This document shows, piece after piece, positions 16,630 through 24,267 of a DNA stretch of 33,430 nt. The position numbers were made by a program, and so were the translations under genes. The stretch lies in the IMG/VR virus record IMGVR_UViG_3300006917_000083, positions 1-33,430 of that record. The stretch is one strand, 5' to 3'. Below the pieces are notes generated by a model. The model ran no database searches. It was not told the origin of the DNA and saw only the letters and a program-made list of their open reading frames with translations. The stretch is from a virus. Numbering within the stretch: the first letter of the stretch is position 1; each line of letters begins with the position of its first letter.

Positions 16630-17517
16630 TCAGGCTTCAGAGCACTTGATTTCGATGACCTTCTTGGCATCACGGCGAACTGCGCCAAAGTGGCCCTCTC
16701 CGTAGACTTGCCAAGGCTGGCCGCGCAGGTCTTTGCGTTGGTCAACGCTGGTCTTGATGCCACCGTCCCAGGTGCAGAAGGACATGCCCTTGCTGGTGAA
16801 GAAGGGGATGCGGCGATAGCTGGATGCGTCCGTCAGCAAGCGATTGCTGATCACCCAGTTGATGCCCATGAAGCCAGAGCCGAACATGGTGCCCTTGTCG
16901 ATGATCATCTTGGCCGTGAAGTCGGAAGAGGTCACCTCGATCTCGTTCATCAGGTTGCGCTCTTGCTTGGGGCTGATGATGCAGTTGAGCTGCTCACCTT
17001 CGACCTCGTTTTCACGCAGGATCTGCAGGGCGTTCTGGATCTTCTCGACGTTCAGGCCGGACGCGGTGCCTCCGACGTTCACGCCAACCTGATAGGACGA
17101 CGAGAACGAATCGGTGGTGCTGCCAGCTTCTCCGACATTTCGGTCAGCGAAGAATGCGCGAATGGCTTCGTCATCCATCTTGCGGTTCAGTGCAGCGATC
17201 ACGCCCTGCACATACTCGCTGGTGGGGTTGGCGTTCATTTGCATCTGCTCGATGCTGTCGAACGGGATGGCCTTGTCGAAGTGACGCGGGTACACCCATG
17301 GGCGGTTGTGCGTGACCGATCCAAAGACAATGTTGTCGTACAGAGACGAGCGTTCATCGGCCTCGAAGGCGTCGATCTGGTTGACGACAGTCGCGGCTTT
17401 GCCAACGGCGGTCATGGGGGTAAACAGCGATGCAACCTTGGGTGTCAGTTGCTGGGCCAGCAGCTCAACGGCGGAGGCGTATTGCTGGCTGTAAAAAGCA
17501 TTAGATCCGGTGGCCAT
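16630..17517 (-). CDS. Major capsid protein
   Basis: This 295-residue protein has a helical N-terminus (FYSQQYASAVELLAQQLTPKVASLF), then the extended-loop-like segment SVTHNRPWVYPRHFDKAIPFDSIEQM. The later core, from IIDKGTMFGSGFMGINWVISN to GQPWQVYGEGHFGAVRRDAKKVIEIKC, has the pattern of HK97-fold capsid proteins of podoviruses. It sits between the scaffold and decoration genes. The start has AAGGAGAG. The preceding 177 bp contain box B and a stem-loop, giving it a long leader suited to high expression. Classification as major capsid protein rests on size, place and sequence pattern. Confidence 0.85.
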   Translation of the reverse strand: MATGSNAFYSQQYASAVELLAQQLTPKVASLFTPMTAVGKAATVVNQIDAFEADERSSLYDNIVFGSVTHNRPWVYPRHFDKAIPFDSIEQMQMNANPTSEYVQGVIAALNRKMDDEAIRAFFADRNVGEAGSTTDSFSSSYQVGVNVGGTASGLNVEKIQNALQILRENEVEGEQLNCIISPKQERNLMNEIEVTSSDFTAKMIIDKGTMFGSGFMGINWVISNRLLTDASSYRRIPFFTSKGMSFCTWDGGIKTSVDQRKDLRGQPWQVYGEGHFGAVRRDAKKVIEIKCSEA

Positions 17518-17621
17518 GTTGGCTCTCCTTGGACAGTTACAGGTCAGGTTTTTGTTCGCCTGGCTTGTCCCAATCGGGGGCCTGCTTGCGCTTGTCGTGC
17601 GCCACCCGAGCCGCTTGCCGG

Positions 17622-17658
17622 CCAGCTATCGGGGCCCGTGGGCTTATCCGATGGCTGG
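17622..17658 (-). promoter_or_regulatory. Stem-loop in the major capsid leader
   Basis: The 177-bp gap 17518-17694 before the capsid gene holds no convincing gene. The coding strand has CCAGCCATCGG pairing with CCGATAGCTGG (10 of 11 positions), loop 15 nt, located 19 nt after box B and about 105 nt before the capsid ATG. It resembles the stems found behind the other two boxes and may act as a 5' mRNA stabiliser. Confidence 0.5.
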
Positions 17659-17677
17659 ACTTTCTGTCTTCAGGAGA

Positions 17678-17691
17678 GGAACGTTTTTCCC
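17678..17691 (-). promoter_or_regulatory. Late-region box, copy B (GGGAAAAACGTTCC)
   Basis: The coding strand reads AAGGGAAAAACGTTCCTC, 3 nt after the scaffold stop codon. It shares 17 consecutive bases (AGGGAAAAACGTTCCTC) with copy C and the 12-mer core with copy A. It is the only striking element upstream of the capsid gene apart from the stem-loop that follows. A phage late promoter is the favoured guess; function is not shown by the sequence. Confidence 0.5.
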
Positions 17692-17694
17692 TTG

Positions 17695-18594
17695 TTAGAG
17701 GGTGCTTGAAATAATGCGGTCGAGTCGTTGCAGCTCGGCCCATTCGGCGCTGTTGGGCACCATGGCTTTTGTGCGCCATCCAGCGTCTGCCATCAGTTGC
17801 GTGCGCTTGGCCTTGGCGCCTTCTGGCGTTGTGCCAAAGGAGCCGATCTCACCCAGGCCTTCGGCGCCGTGCTCGCGCATGAGGTCACCCACCTTGGCAA
17901 ATGCCTTCATGACCTTGGAGAAGCCGGCCACCTTTTCCATGGCGTTGACAGCCTGCTCATCCAAACCCAGGTTCAGGCATGCACGGCGAGCCAACTCACG
18001 GCGCGCGTCAGCATCAGGTCCGGTGCCCCAGTCCTTTTGTAATGCTTGGTGCTCAGCCTCAAGTGCGGCTTGCTCGGCTGCCTGCTGGGCTTCTGTCATA
18101 CCGGCGCCTGTAGCCTGATACCACTCCATCAGGCCCTTTGCCTGGCTTGCGCTGATGCCCAGTTTGTGGAACTGCTCAGCGGCAGCCTTGGAGAACGCAG
18201 GATCGGCGCCTTGCACTTCGCTGAGCTTGTAGCCATCTGGCGAGGTTGGCCGACCAAGCTTGTCATACAGGGCTCCCCACTCAGGCGCTGCGGGGTCAGT
18301 TGGCACTGTGATGGTTCGACCAGCACGATCTGCGCCAAGCAGCTTTTCCAGTTCGCGGTGGCCTTTGATGGCATCGACCGGGGATTGCCACGCCTTGTTC
18401 TGGACATGACCAACCATCTCGGCGTCGACATCGGCGGGGAGCCATGCGATGCCATGGCCTACGGGTGGTTGTGCAGCAGCGCCAGCGCCTCCACCGGGTG
18501 GCGTAGCTCCACCATCACCGGCAGGTGCGCCACCAGGGGCGCCGCCGCCGTCACTGGCTTGGTTCATCAGAATGTTTCGCTTGAAGATGTTCAT
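17695..18594 (-). CDS. Scaffolding (capsid assembly) protein
   Basis: This 299-residue protein has a disordered Gly/Pro/Ala-rich N-terminus (SDGGGAPGGAPAGDGGATPP) followed by mostly helical charged sequence and a helical C-terminus (WAELQRLDRIISSTL), the profile of T7 gp9-type scaffolds. It sits between portal/Bbp19-like genes and the major capsid gene. The segment AWLPADVDAEMVGHVQNKAW and YDKLGRPTSPDGYKL occur in many podovirus scaffolds. Its first ATG overlaps the upstream stop (ATGA); a second Met nine residues in is a possible alternative. Confidence 0.8.
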   Translation of the reverse strand: MNIFKRNILMNQASDGGGAPGGAPAGDGGATPPGGGAGAAAQPPVGHGIAWLPADVDAEMVGHVQNKAWQSPVDAIKGHRELEKLLGADRAGRTITVPTDPAAPEWGALYDKLGRPTSPDGYKLSEVQGADPAFSKAAAEQFHKLGISASQAKGLMEWYQATGAGMTEAQQAAEQAALEAEHQALQKDWGTGPDADARRELARRACLNLGLDEQAVNAMEKVAGFSKVMKAFAKVGDLMREHGAEGLGEIGSFGTTPEGAKAKRTQLMADAGWRTKAMVPNSAEWAELQRLDRIISSTL

Positions 18595-18965
18595 TCGTCA
18601 TTGCTCCTGTAGGCTGCGATTCGTTCGATCTGTTCTGTCGTGAGGTTGCACATGGCCGTGATTCGGTTGAAAACATCGCGGCGGCCTTCCGCGAATGCCA
18701 TTGCGTAGGGGTCTGTTTGCTGCGTTGAAGGGGACACCTTCATGGTGGTTTTGCCCACGTAGCAATAGGCGGCCAGGTCGCGCAGCACGATGTCTCCAGC
18801 AGGAGATAGCGCGTGCGCCTTGGGCTTGCGCCAAAAGGCCCACCATGGCGCCGTGTCAACGTCCTGTTTCCCCTCTGGTGCGCGTGTCACAAACAGCGCT
18901 TGATAGGCGAACATGCGATGGTGCATGCGAGCGCGGATGCGCTCAAACGACTCATTCCAGGCCAT
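18591..18965 (-). CDS. Bbp19-like phage protein
   Basis: This 124-residue protein has a Trp/Arg-rich middle (DTAPWWAFWRKPKAH) and the segment GDIVLRDLAAYCYVGKTTM ... DPYAMAFAEGRRDVFNRITAMCNLT, which matches the pattern of the Bbp19 domain known from Bordetella phage BPP-1 and relatives (LxDLAxFC, then AFxEGRRxVxxxI). Its molecular function is unknown. It sits between portal and scaffold, so it is probably a head-associated or assembly protein. AAGGGTAATCC precedes the ATG. Confidence 0.7.
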   Translation of the reverse strand: MAWNESFERIRARMHHRMFAYQALFVTRAPEGKQDVDTAPWWAFWRKPKAHALSPAGDIVLRDLAAYCYVGKTTMKVSPSTQQTDPYAMAFAEGRRDVFNRITAMCNLTTEQIERIAAYRSNDE

Positions 18966-18975
18966 GGATTACCCT

Positions 18976-20598
18976 TTAGAAGCCGGGGACCAGGCCGCCA
19001 GCGGCTTGCACCTTGGCCATGTTCGCGGCGGTTTGAGAAACGACGGGGGCAGCCTCAAGCAGTTGAGCGGCCTGTTGATCAGTTGCGCGCTTTTCCTTGA
19101 GCGCCTTCAGCTCTTCGATGTCCCGCAAGCACTTGGCTGGCATGCCGTTGATTTCTCCAATCTCGCGGGCGCATTCGTTGAGGTCGAACGAATCCAGCAC
19201 GCTTGGGTCAATTTGCGCCATGGGGGTGACAGCTTCCAGGGTGCGTGTGATGGCAATGGCCTCAGATGAGCGCATGGCCCGACGCATGGGGCTGGTGTAT
19301 TCGATCTTGTACTCGCCTTCAGCCTCGATCAACTCGGGCGGCATTGGTGGCAGCTGGCCAGCATGCACAAGCAAATCAAGCTCTCGCTCTGTCATTGGGC
19401 TGAAGTGCTCAGACTCATAGCGGCTGACGATGGGCGCCATGATGGTCGCGCGCTCGTTCATCAACTCCATTGTCTGGGTGGCCGTCATGTTGGGATGCTC
19501 GACCAGCACGCGGAACACGTCCATCATGAAGGCGCCCGCGATGATCTCGCGCTCTTTGTCCATCATGTCCAGGCCGATGCCGACATTGGCGCCAGTGATC
19601 AGCGGTTTTACAAGCTGGTTTCCTTGGCTGTCCAGCCCACCATAGTTCACCGCTCCGGGCACCTGCGAGAATGCAGACAGCACGCCGTCCTCTGAGGCAA
19701 GCAACGGGGGATCGACCGCCTTCTGTGCAGCCTGAAGGATCGACTTTTTCTGTGCGTTTAGCACCTTGATGGACGACAGTGCCATCCATGCAGGAGAGCG
19801 GCCATAGACCTCGCCGGGGCTGGTCATGTAGCGATGAAAGCCAAACGGCCAGGATCGATAGCCGCCCTCTTCCAGAACGAACTTGTCGTGGCCAGGAAGG
19901 TAGTAGCACGACGCCCATGGCATGCCGTGGTAACCCAAACGCTCAGGGTCTACGTCATCACGCGGGCACACGATGTGGACGATCTCCACCATGTCATCTG
20001 CGCGACTCTCCAGCTTCTGGCGCAAGGCGTCAGGGATGCTCTTGAAGCGGGATGCAATTTGGCGGATCGTCCATTCCCAGCAGCGGTACACCGTATCAAT
20101 GCGACCATCTGCACCCTCCACGATGTACGTGCGGGCCAGGCTCAGCGACTTGTAACGGAAGCAGCGTCGCTTGATGTCCTCATCAAGGAACATGCCGCCC
20201 GTGCCGAACACAAACGAGGTCAGGGCCGACTCGCTCATTTGGGACTCGAAGGCAGCGCGAGGCGAATAGCGTGCCTCGAACAGCTTGTCTGTGGCGTCAT
20301 CAAACCAGGCTTTGACGCGCTGGATTTTGTTCAGCTCTTTGTTGTTCGTGGTCAGCTTCTGATAACGCTGATTCGACGGCCAAGCAAAGGCAGCAATTGC
20401 AGACACCGCCTTTTGTGCAGCCAGGCCGGCCGTGGGGTCGAACATCTTTTCTGTCCGCTTGGCGCCCTCGGCTTGCCGCGTGTTGAAGTCAGCCATTTGA
20501 GGCATGACACGCTCGGCGATCTCCTGAAAGGTCGTGTCCCAGTTGCCGCGCTTTGCCTTGACGCGGTCAAACGCACGCATCCGCGATTCGTAGTCCAT
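18976..20598 (-). CDS. Portal protein (head-to-tail connector, T7 gp8 type)
   Basis: This 540-residue protein is close to T7 gp8 (536). Conserved connector features include RGNWDTTFQEIAERVMPQM, FDPTAGLAAQKAVSAIAAF, the Trp-rich PWASCYYLPG and YRSWPFGFHRYMTSPGEVYGRSPAWMAL, and AFMMDVFRV ... MTATQTMELMNERATIMAP. It forms the dodecameric ring through which DNA is packed and ejected. A GTG one codon upstream (20601) could also start it; GGGGGAG is close to both. It overlaps the preceding 90-residue gene by 3 nt (ATG and stop share bases). The Head-tail_con family call is confident. Confidence 0.92.
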   Translation of the reverse strand: MDYESRMRAFDRVKAKRGNWDTTFQEIAERVMPQMADFNTRQAEGAKRTEKMFDPTAGLAAQKAVSAIAAFAWPSNQRYQKLTTNNKELNKIQRVKAWFDDATDKLFEARYSPRAAFESQMSESALTSFVFGTGGMFLDEDIKRRCFRYKSLSLARTYIVEGADGRIDTVYRCWEWTIRQIASRFKSIPDALRQKLESRADDMVEIVHIVCPRDDVDPERLGYHGMPWASCYYLPGHDKFVLEEGGYRSWPFGFHRYMTSPGEVYGRSPAWMALSSIKVLNAQKKSILQAAQKAVDPPLLASEDGVLSAFSQVPGAVNYGGLDSQGNQLVKPLITGANVGIGLDMMDKEREIIAGAFMMDVFRVLVEHPNMTATQTMELMNERATIMAPIVSRYESEHFSPMTERELDLLVHAGQLPPMPPELIEAEGEYKIEYTSPMRRAMRSSEAIAITRTLEAVTPMAQIDPSVLDSFDLNECAREIGEINGMPAKCLRDIEELKALKEKRATDQQAAQLLEAAPVVSQTAANMAKVQAAGGLVPGF

Positions 20599-20870
20599 CA
20601 CTCCCCCAGCAGCTGCTTGGCTGCAGTTGTGGGTGCCGCCATCTTGTTGGGGCTCGTCAGGATGGATGCGGCGCGACCTTTGCGGCGGCGAAGCATATCG
20701 GCCTGAGCCTGAGCCTTGGCCTGAGTGTCCTCAATGACAGGCGGAGCGCCAGGGGCTTCCAGATTTGCCTCAGCGTGTTGCATAGCTTTTCCAGCCGCTA
20801 ACGCGGTCGCTCCGCCAATGCCACCGAGCCCCAGAGTTACCAGCGATTGAACAGGTTTTTTGAGTGACAT
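20598..20870 (-). CDS. Small virion/assembly protein in the T7 gp7.3 position
   Basis: This 90-residue basic protein has a Gly/Ala-rich N-terminus (LGLGGIGGATALAAGKAM) and the C-terminal motif MLRRRKGRAASILTSPNKM ... TAAKQLLG. The RRRxGRAxxILT pattern is frequent in small podovirus proteins encoded just before the portal, and is reminiscent of the basic tail of T7 gp7.3, a virion/tail assembly factor. It follows box C and a stem-loop and is coupled to the portal start. The role is inferred from position and composition. Confidence 0.6.
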   Translation of the reverse strand: MSLKKPVQSLVTLGLGGIGGATALAAGKAMQHAEANLEAPGAPPVIEDTQAKAQAQADMLRRRKGRAASILTSPNKMAAPTTAAKQLLGE

Positions 20871-20873
20871 GGG

Positions 20874-20905
20874 CCCACCATTGCGATAAACACCTGCATG
20901 GTGGG
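20874..20905 (-). promoter_or_regulatory. Stem-loop ahead of the portal block
   Basis: The coding strand has CCCACCAT pairing perfectly with ATGGTGGG around a 16-nt loop, ending 3 nt before the ATG of the 90-residue gene and starting 11 nt after box C. It repeats the box-plus-stem design seen at 3135-3192 and 17622-17691. It may protect the 5' end of the mRNA or control ribosome access. Confidence 0.5.
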
Positions 20906-20916
20906 TTTGCTGACGA

Positions 20917-20930
20917 GGAACGTTTTTCCC
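20917..20930 (-). promoter_or_regulatory. Late-region box, copy C (GGGAAAAACGTTCC)
   Basis: The coding strand reads TAGGGAAAAACGTTCCTC; the TAG is the large terminase stop codon, so the box abuts and shares one base with the gene end. It is identical to copy B over 17 bases. It lies 47 nt before the start of the portal block. Confidence 0.5.
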
Positions 20931-22408
20931 TAGGCTAGTGGGTCATAGTCCGTCACAGACATGCGCTGCCTGGAGCTGGCTATTCGGCTAGTCTTCATGT
21001 CCGACCTCTGAACTGGGCCCGCAAACGTCAGCGCCAAGGCGTCACCGTCGTCAGGTGAAGAAAGGCCCCGCCTTTTCATGTCCTCTTTCTTTTCAAGCTG
21101 GATTCGGCTGTCTTTGTCGTACCCGTACCAAACGCCAGTCAGGTCATCGAGCAGCTTTTGATCTGGCTCCAGTGCGCCCGTGGCCAGCCAATCTCGCGTC
21201 AGCCCCCACATCTCGGCGCGCTTGTTGGCGTACTTCTTTGGGTCGGATGCCGCAGAACCGAAATTCACCTCGATCACGCGGTATCCCTGAGACTTCAGGA
21301 TGTCAACCACACCGCCGCCAACGCCTCCGCCATCAATGAAGACAGCATCGGGCTGATAGCGTTGAATGGCCTTGGCCACTTCTCCGGCGCTGAACACAGT
21401 ATCCATGCCGCGCCACTTGATTGGCTTGATCACCCGCCCATCCCTGCCCTTCCGGCCACGAATGACGCTTTCGTCATCTCCAAATCGGGCTATGTCAACG
21501 CCGAGGATGAAAGGGGCCCCAGGATCTTTGAACGCCAATTCCCTGGCTTGAGCCTCTTCGACTGAGATTGTGCTGATGAACTGCGTGACCGATTGACTTG
21601 GGAACTGGCCACGGATACGAACCTTGACGATGTCGCTGTCTTCGCCATAGGTGGCCACCATCTCGTCCAGGTATTTGCGGTTGGTGCCTTCGACCGTGCG
21701 GCTGTCGATGTGCCTGGTCTTCCAAAGGTGGCGGTATTTCCCGAAGCACTCGCGGAATCGGCCCGTTGCGTTCGTTGGGTTGCCGAATGCAATCCAAATG
21801 ATTTCCGTGTCCTCGTCGGTCAGCGCACCCTCTGCAACTTCCCATACCTTGTCGGCAATGCCAGACGCTTCATCGAATATCAGGATGATCCGCTTACCCT
21901 GGTTATGCAGGCCGGCGAAGGCTTCCGTGTTGTTCTCGCTCCATGGGGTGGCGTCCGCCCGCCATGACTTCTCCCGGCCTGGCTCTTTGCTGTAGACGGA
22001 AAGCGCGGGCGTTGCCCACCACTCGGCCGTCAAGCTCAAGCGTGCCCACTTCGTGACCTCTGGCCATGTTTTTGTCCGTAGCTGGCTTTCCGTGTTGGCT
22101 GTCACAACCACGCGGCAGTCATCGCACGTTGACATGGCCCAGTTGATGATCATGCCAATCTCGGCAGACTTACCAATGCCGTGGCCAGACGCCACCGCTA
22201 TGCGCAAAGGCTGAAATCGTGTCTCCGGGTTCTGCAGATGATCCCGAATGTCGGACAACACATCGGCCTGCCATGCCCGTGGCCCTGGGTGCTTAGCCAA
22301 CTCTCCCTCACCCCACGGGAAGAAACCCTTTGCGTATTTCAGCGGGTCAAGCGCCAAGCCTTCTTGATCAATCAGAGTGATCAACTCGGCATCCACATCA
22401 TTCGCCAT
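20930..22408 (-). CDS. terL: Terminase large subunit
   Basis: The DNA-packaging motor and headful/end-cutting nuclease, 492 residues. The Walker A motif is SGHGIGKS at about 74-81, and Walker B is RIILIFDE with the acidic pair at 179-180. The RNase H-like nuclease domain shows ILGVDIARFGDD (Asp ~305), AVFIDGGGVGGGVVD (Asp ~359) and a late SPDDGDALALTFA (Asp ~459). It overlaps the small subunit gene by 11 nt and is followed at once by box C. Length and domain order are complete. Confidence 0.95.
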   Translation of the reverse strand: MANDVDAELITLIDQEGLALDPLKYAKGFFPWGEGELAKHPGPRAWQADVLSDIRDHLQNPETRFQPLRIAVASGHGIGKSAEIGMIINWAMSTCDDCRVVVTANTESQLRTKTWPEVTKWARLSLTAEWWATPALSVYSKEPGREKSWRADATPWSENNTEAFAGLHNQGKRIILIFDEASGIADKVWEVAEGALTDEDTEIIWIAFGNPTNATGRFRECFGKYRHLWKTRHIDSRTVEGTNRKYLDEMVATYGEDSDIVKVRIRGQFPSQSVTQFISTISVEEAQARELAFKDPGAPFILGVDIARFGDDESVIRGRKGRDGRVIKPIKWRGMDTVFSAGEVAKAIQRYQPDAVFIDGGGVGGGVVDILKSQGYRVIEVNFGSAASDPKKYANKRAEMWGLTRDWLATGALEPDQKLLDDLTGVWYGYDKDSRIQLEKKEDMKRRGLSSPDDGDALALTFAGPVQRSDMKTSRIASSRQRMSVTDYDPLA

Positions 22409-22907
22409 TTATGCGCTTTCTGACATCGCTCAGCAGCTGCCCGACCTTCACCGAGCCTGACACTTCCAGCTTGTCCTTGAGTAATCCCAAATGGCGCATC
22501 GCATTGGTGATGGCGCTGTTTTTGTCCGAAATCTTGTATTTCGTGATTTGCCCAAGGCCCTGCTCTGCATTGCCTATCGTAACAACCTCAATGCCGCAAA
22601 TTGCTGCGGCCGTGTCATCATCGAGCGAACTGATGTGAATGGGCATGCCATCATCGCCAAATAGCTTGCGCGGATCAAACGTCACAATACGGGCCAGCTC
22701 AAGCAAGACTCGCTCAGCGGAAAGCCCGACAGCCTCTTGACGTTTCTTCATTTGCGCTGCCAAAGCCTGGGCAATCTCTGGTTTCTTGAGGTTTTCGGAC
22801 CCAATCTTTTCGGCCGTCTTTTTGCTGTATCCGGCACGGATTGCTGCTTGGGTTGCATTCAAATCGATCAGGTATTCCCTGACGAAGTTCTCTTGCTTTG
22901 GCGTCAT
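22398..22907 (-). CDS. terS: Terminase small subunit
   Basis: This 169-residue protein starts MTPKQENFVREYLIDLNATQ followed by AAIRAGYSKKTAEKIGSENL, the signature of the Terminase_2 family: a DNA-binding helix-turn-helix with the NATQAAIRAGYS core. It recognises phage DNA and recruits the large subunit. A longer frame extends upstream, but its residues lack family similarity and overlap the preceding gene; the chosen ATG has GGTGGGGGTG upstream and matches the family start. The C-terminus (VGQLLSDVRKRINGE) probably contacts the large subunit. Confidence 0.92.
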   Translation of the reverse strand: MTPKQENFVREYLIDLNATQAAIRAGYSKKTAEKIGSENLKKPEIAQALAAQMKKRQEAVGLSAERVLLELARIVTFDPRKLFGDDGMPIHISSLDDDTAAAICGIEVVTIGNAEQGLGQITKYKISDKNSAITNAMRHLGLLKDKLEVSGSVKVGQLLSDVRKRINGE

Positions 22908-22908
22908 C

Positions 22909-23274
22909 TCACACCCCCACCGCTTCTGTCTTTTTGCTCTTGGGCTTGGTCTTTGCCTTCTCTTTTGGCACGGCCGGCCATTGAGGTAGGTTCTGCAGCC
23001 TTGGCCCTTGCTCTGGCTCTTTGCGCATGGCTCGGTGCCCACGCACAAGGTCGCACATGGGGACAGATTCGCGCGTTGATTTGGTTGTTGTGCACCATAG
23101 GGTGATAAGCAACTCTCCACGCCAGTGGGCAGGTTGAGCGCCTGAGGCGTAGTGTTTGAGCATGCGTTCGGTGAGCATCGACTGGATGCCCTGGCCGATT
23201 TGAGCAAAGGTCATGCCCTTGGCGCGCAGTTGCAAGATCATGGCGGCCCAGTCTGGGGCGCGAGTTGGTTTCAT
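22909..23274 (-). CDS. Putative HTH protein upstream of the terminase genes
   Basis: This 121-residue protein starts MKPTRAPDWAAMILQLRAKGMTFAQIGQGIQSM, a recurrent phage pattern resembling a helix-turn-helix (GMTFAQIGQGI). A middle part has HWRGELLITLW ... VPMCDLVRGHRAM, and a Lys/Pro-rich tail (KEKAKTKPKSKKTEA) could bind nucleic acid. It ends one base before the small terminase start and begins overlapping the 50-residue gene (ATGA). It may regulate late transcription or assist packaging; neither is shown by the sequence. Confidence 0.65.
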   Translation of the reverse strand: MKPTRAPDWAAMILQLRAKGMTFAQIGQGIQSMLTERMLKHYASGAQPAHWRGELLITLWCTTTKSTRESVPMCDLVRGHRAMRKEPEQGPRLQNLPQWPAVPKEKAKTKPKSKKTEAVGV

Positions 23275-23423
23275 AGGACTACCTCACAAATGCGAAACGT
23301 GATGCCGCCCATGGGCAGGAGCTGACCGACGCGAAACAGGAGAGGCAGCGCGTGGCCGCCCTCGATGCTCATGCGGGCTGTGCGCCAGTTGCCTTTGCCG
23401 GTGGGACGGAGGATCAAAGTCAT
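23271..23423 (-). CDS. 50-residue unknown protein coupled to RuvC
   Basis: This short frame, MTLILRPTGKGNWRTARMSI followed by EGGHALPLLFRVGQLLPMGG and ITFRICEVVL, fills the space between the RuvC-like gene and the HTH gene. It overlaps both by 4 nt (ATGA at each end). Double coupling and a hydrophobic beta-like composition support a real gene. Pattern suggests a small beta-fold protein. No function is recognised. Confidence 0.65.
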   Translation of the reverse strand: MTLILRPTGKGNWRTARMSIEGGHALPLLFRVGQLLPMGGITFRICEVVL

Positions 23424-23848
23424 TTGCCCACCACCAAGAGTGCGGCGTCACGGGCGTGCTCTGATGTGCGCCCTGCCCATCCGAAGGCTTTGGCGAACTG
23501 CTCAGCGCCCCACTTGGTAGCGCCAGCCTGGGGAGCTACGGCGCGGTATGCGATGCCGTGGTGGCCAAGGAAATCGGCCCAGATGGTGCAGTCGCGTTTA
23601 ACTGATCCGGCGCCCTCGCGCACAGCGGCCCCGTATTTCGCCTGCTCCCTGTCCATTTTTCCGAACCAAGTGCGCAGGCGGGCATCTTCGAAGGTAACGG
23701 AGTGCAGCAAGCCAGACGCATGCACCTCCAGCACAAATTCCATGGCCTGGTGGATCTTGAGCGTCTTGACTGCGGACAGCACCTTGCGCTCCATGTCCCA
23801 CGCTGCATAGCCTGTATGGGTGCCTGGGTCGATTCCGATGACTATCAT
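23420..23848 (-). CDS. RuvC-like Holliday junction resolvase
   Basis: This 142-residue RNase H-fold nuclease has the motif MIVIGIDPGTHTGYA (Asp7), TFEDAR (Glu54) and a C-terminal SEHARDAALL (His131, Asp134), the acidic catalytic set of RuvC-family resolvases. It would resolve branched DNA before packaging or during recombination, in line with its place just upstream of the terminase genes and with the YqaJ/RecT pair elsewhere. AGGTGG precedes the ATG. It is the first minus-strand gene after the inserted plus-strand cassette. Confidence 0.88.
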   Translation of the reverse strand: MIVIGIDPGTHTGYAAWDMERKVLSAVKTLKIHQAMEFVLEVHASGLLHSVTFEDARLRTWFGKMDREQAKYGAAVREGAGSVKRDCTIWADFLGHHGIAYRAVAPQAGATKWGAEQFAKAFGWAGRTSEHARDAALLVVGK

Positions 23849-23884
23849 GCTGCCACCTGATTTGATCGTGTTACAAAATAATTG

Positions 23885-23913
23885 TTGACTCGCTGAGTTT
23901 CTCGTATTACATT
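23885..23913 (+). promoter_or_regulatory. Sigma70-type promoter of the opposed cassette
   Basis: TTGACT (23885-23890) and TACATT (23908-23913) are spaced 17 bp. They match the consensus at 5 of 6 and 4 of 6 positions. Transcription would begin near 23920, about 40 nt before the 93-residue gene. The 113-bp gap 23849-23961 holds this promoter and the dyad below. No strong promoter toward the RuvC gene was seen. Confidence 0.6.
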
Positions 23914-23918
23914 AATAC
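23904..23918 (+). promoter_or_regulatory. Operator-like dyad over the cassette -10
   Basis: GTATTA-CAT-TAATAC is a perfect 6+6 inverted repeat with a 3-bp centre that overlaps the -10 element at 23908-23913. A repressor bound there would block the promoter. The cassette's third gene encodes a ribbon-helix-helix-like protein, a class that often autoregulates through such dyads; this link is inferred. Confidence 0.5.
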
Positions 23919-23961
23919 CCATGGACAGCGCGGTGCGGTCCAGCAAATCAAGGGGAACGAA

Positions 23962-24243
23962 ATGAGCAACTACACACACCTGATCGCCGACATCGAAGCA
24001 GCAAAGGCTGTGGATGCACTTCCGATGCCTCCCGCCAAGATCGGCGTGAACACTGGCCGCGCAATCGTCGAAGCCGCGAAGCGTGGGGCCTGGCTTGCTG
24101 TCGCAAAGCGCGCCCGCACCGCTGAAATGAACGCCGCTGAAATCTACACAGCGGAGCAAATCGACCACGAATTGACCCAGCTTGACGATGTAAGCACCAA
24201 CGCTTTGCGCGATCTGGCGCTGAGTATCGTCGGCAACGCCTGA
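23962..24243 (+). CDS. Cassette gene 1, unknown 93-residue protein
   Basis: A soluble, helical, Ala-rich protein (THLIADIEAAKAVDALPMPP, then RAIVEAAKRGAWLAVAKRAR and EIYTAEQIDHELTQLDDVST). AAGGGGA lies 7 nt before the ATG. It is the first gene after the TTGACT/TACATT promoter and runs against the surrounding minus-strand operon. The composition, start site and promoter make it a real gene. No family is recognised. Confidence 0.7.
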   Translation: MSNYTHLIADIEAAKAVDALPMPPAKIGVNTGRAIVEAAKRGAWLAVAKRARTAEMNAAEIYTAEQIDHELTQLDDVSTNALRDLALSIVGNA

Positions 24244-24267
24244 AATAAGCAAACCAAGGAGCGCACC

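Noticed and set aside
13820-17517. Search for a diversity-generating retroelement near the tailspikes
   Set aside because: The Bbp19-like gene recalls phage BPP-1, which has one, but no reverse transcriptase and no template/variable repeat pair is visible.
15925-17709. 594-codon open frame on the plus strand
   Set aside because: It lies antisense to the major capsid and decoration genes; its composition (His/Val/Ala-rich, no domain) follows from GC-rich codon bias.
17537-17779. 80-codon minus frame in the capsid leader
   Set aside because: It overlaps the scaffold gene end and box B, has no ribosome site and is strongly basic low-complexity; the gap is better explained as a leader.
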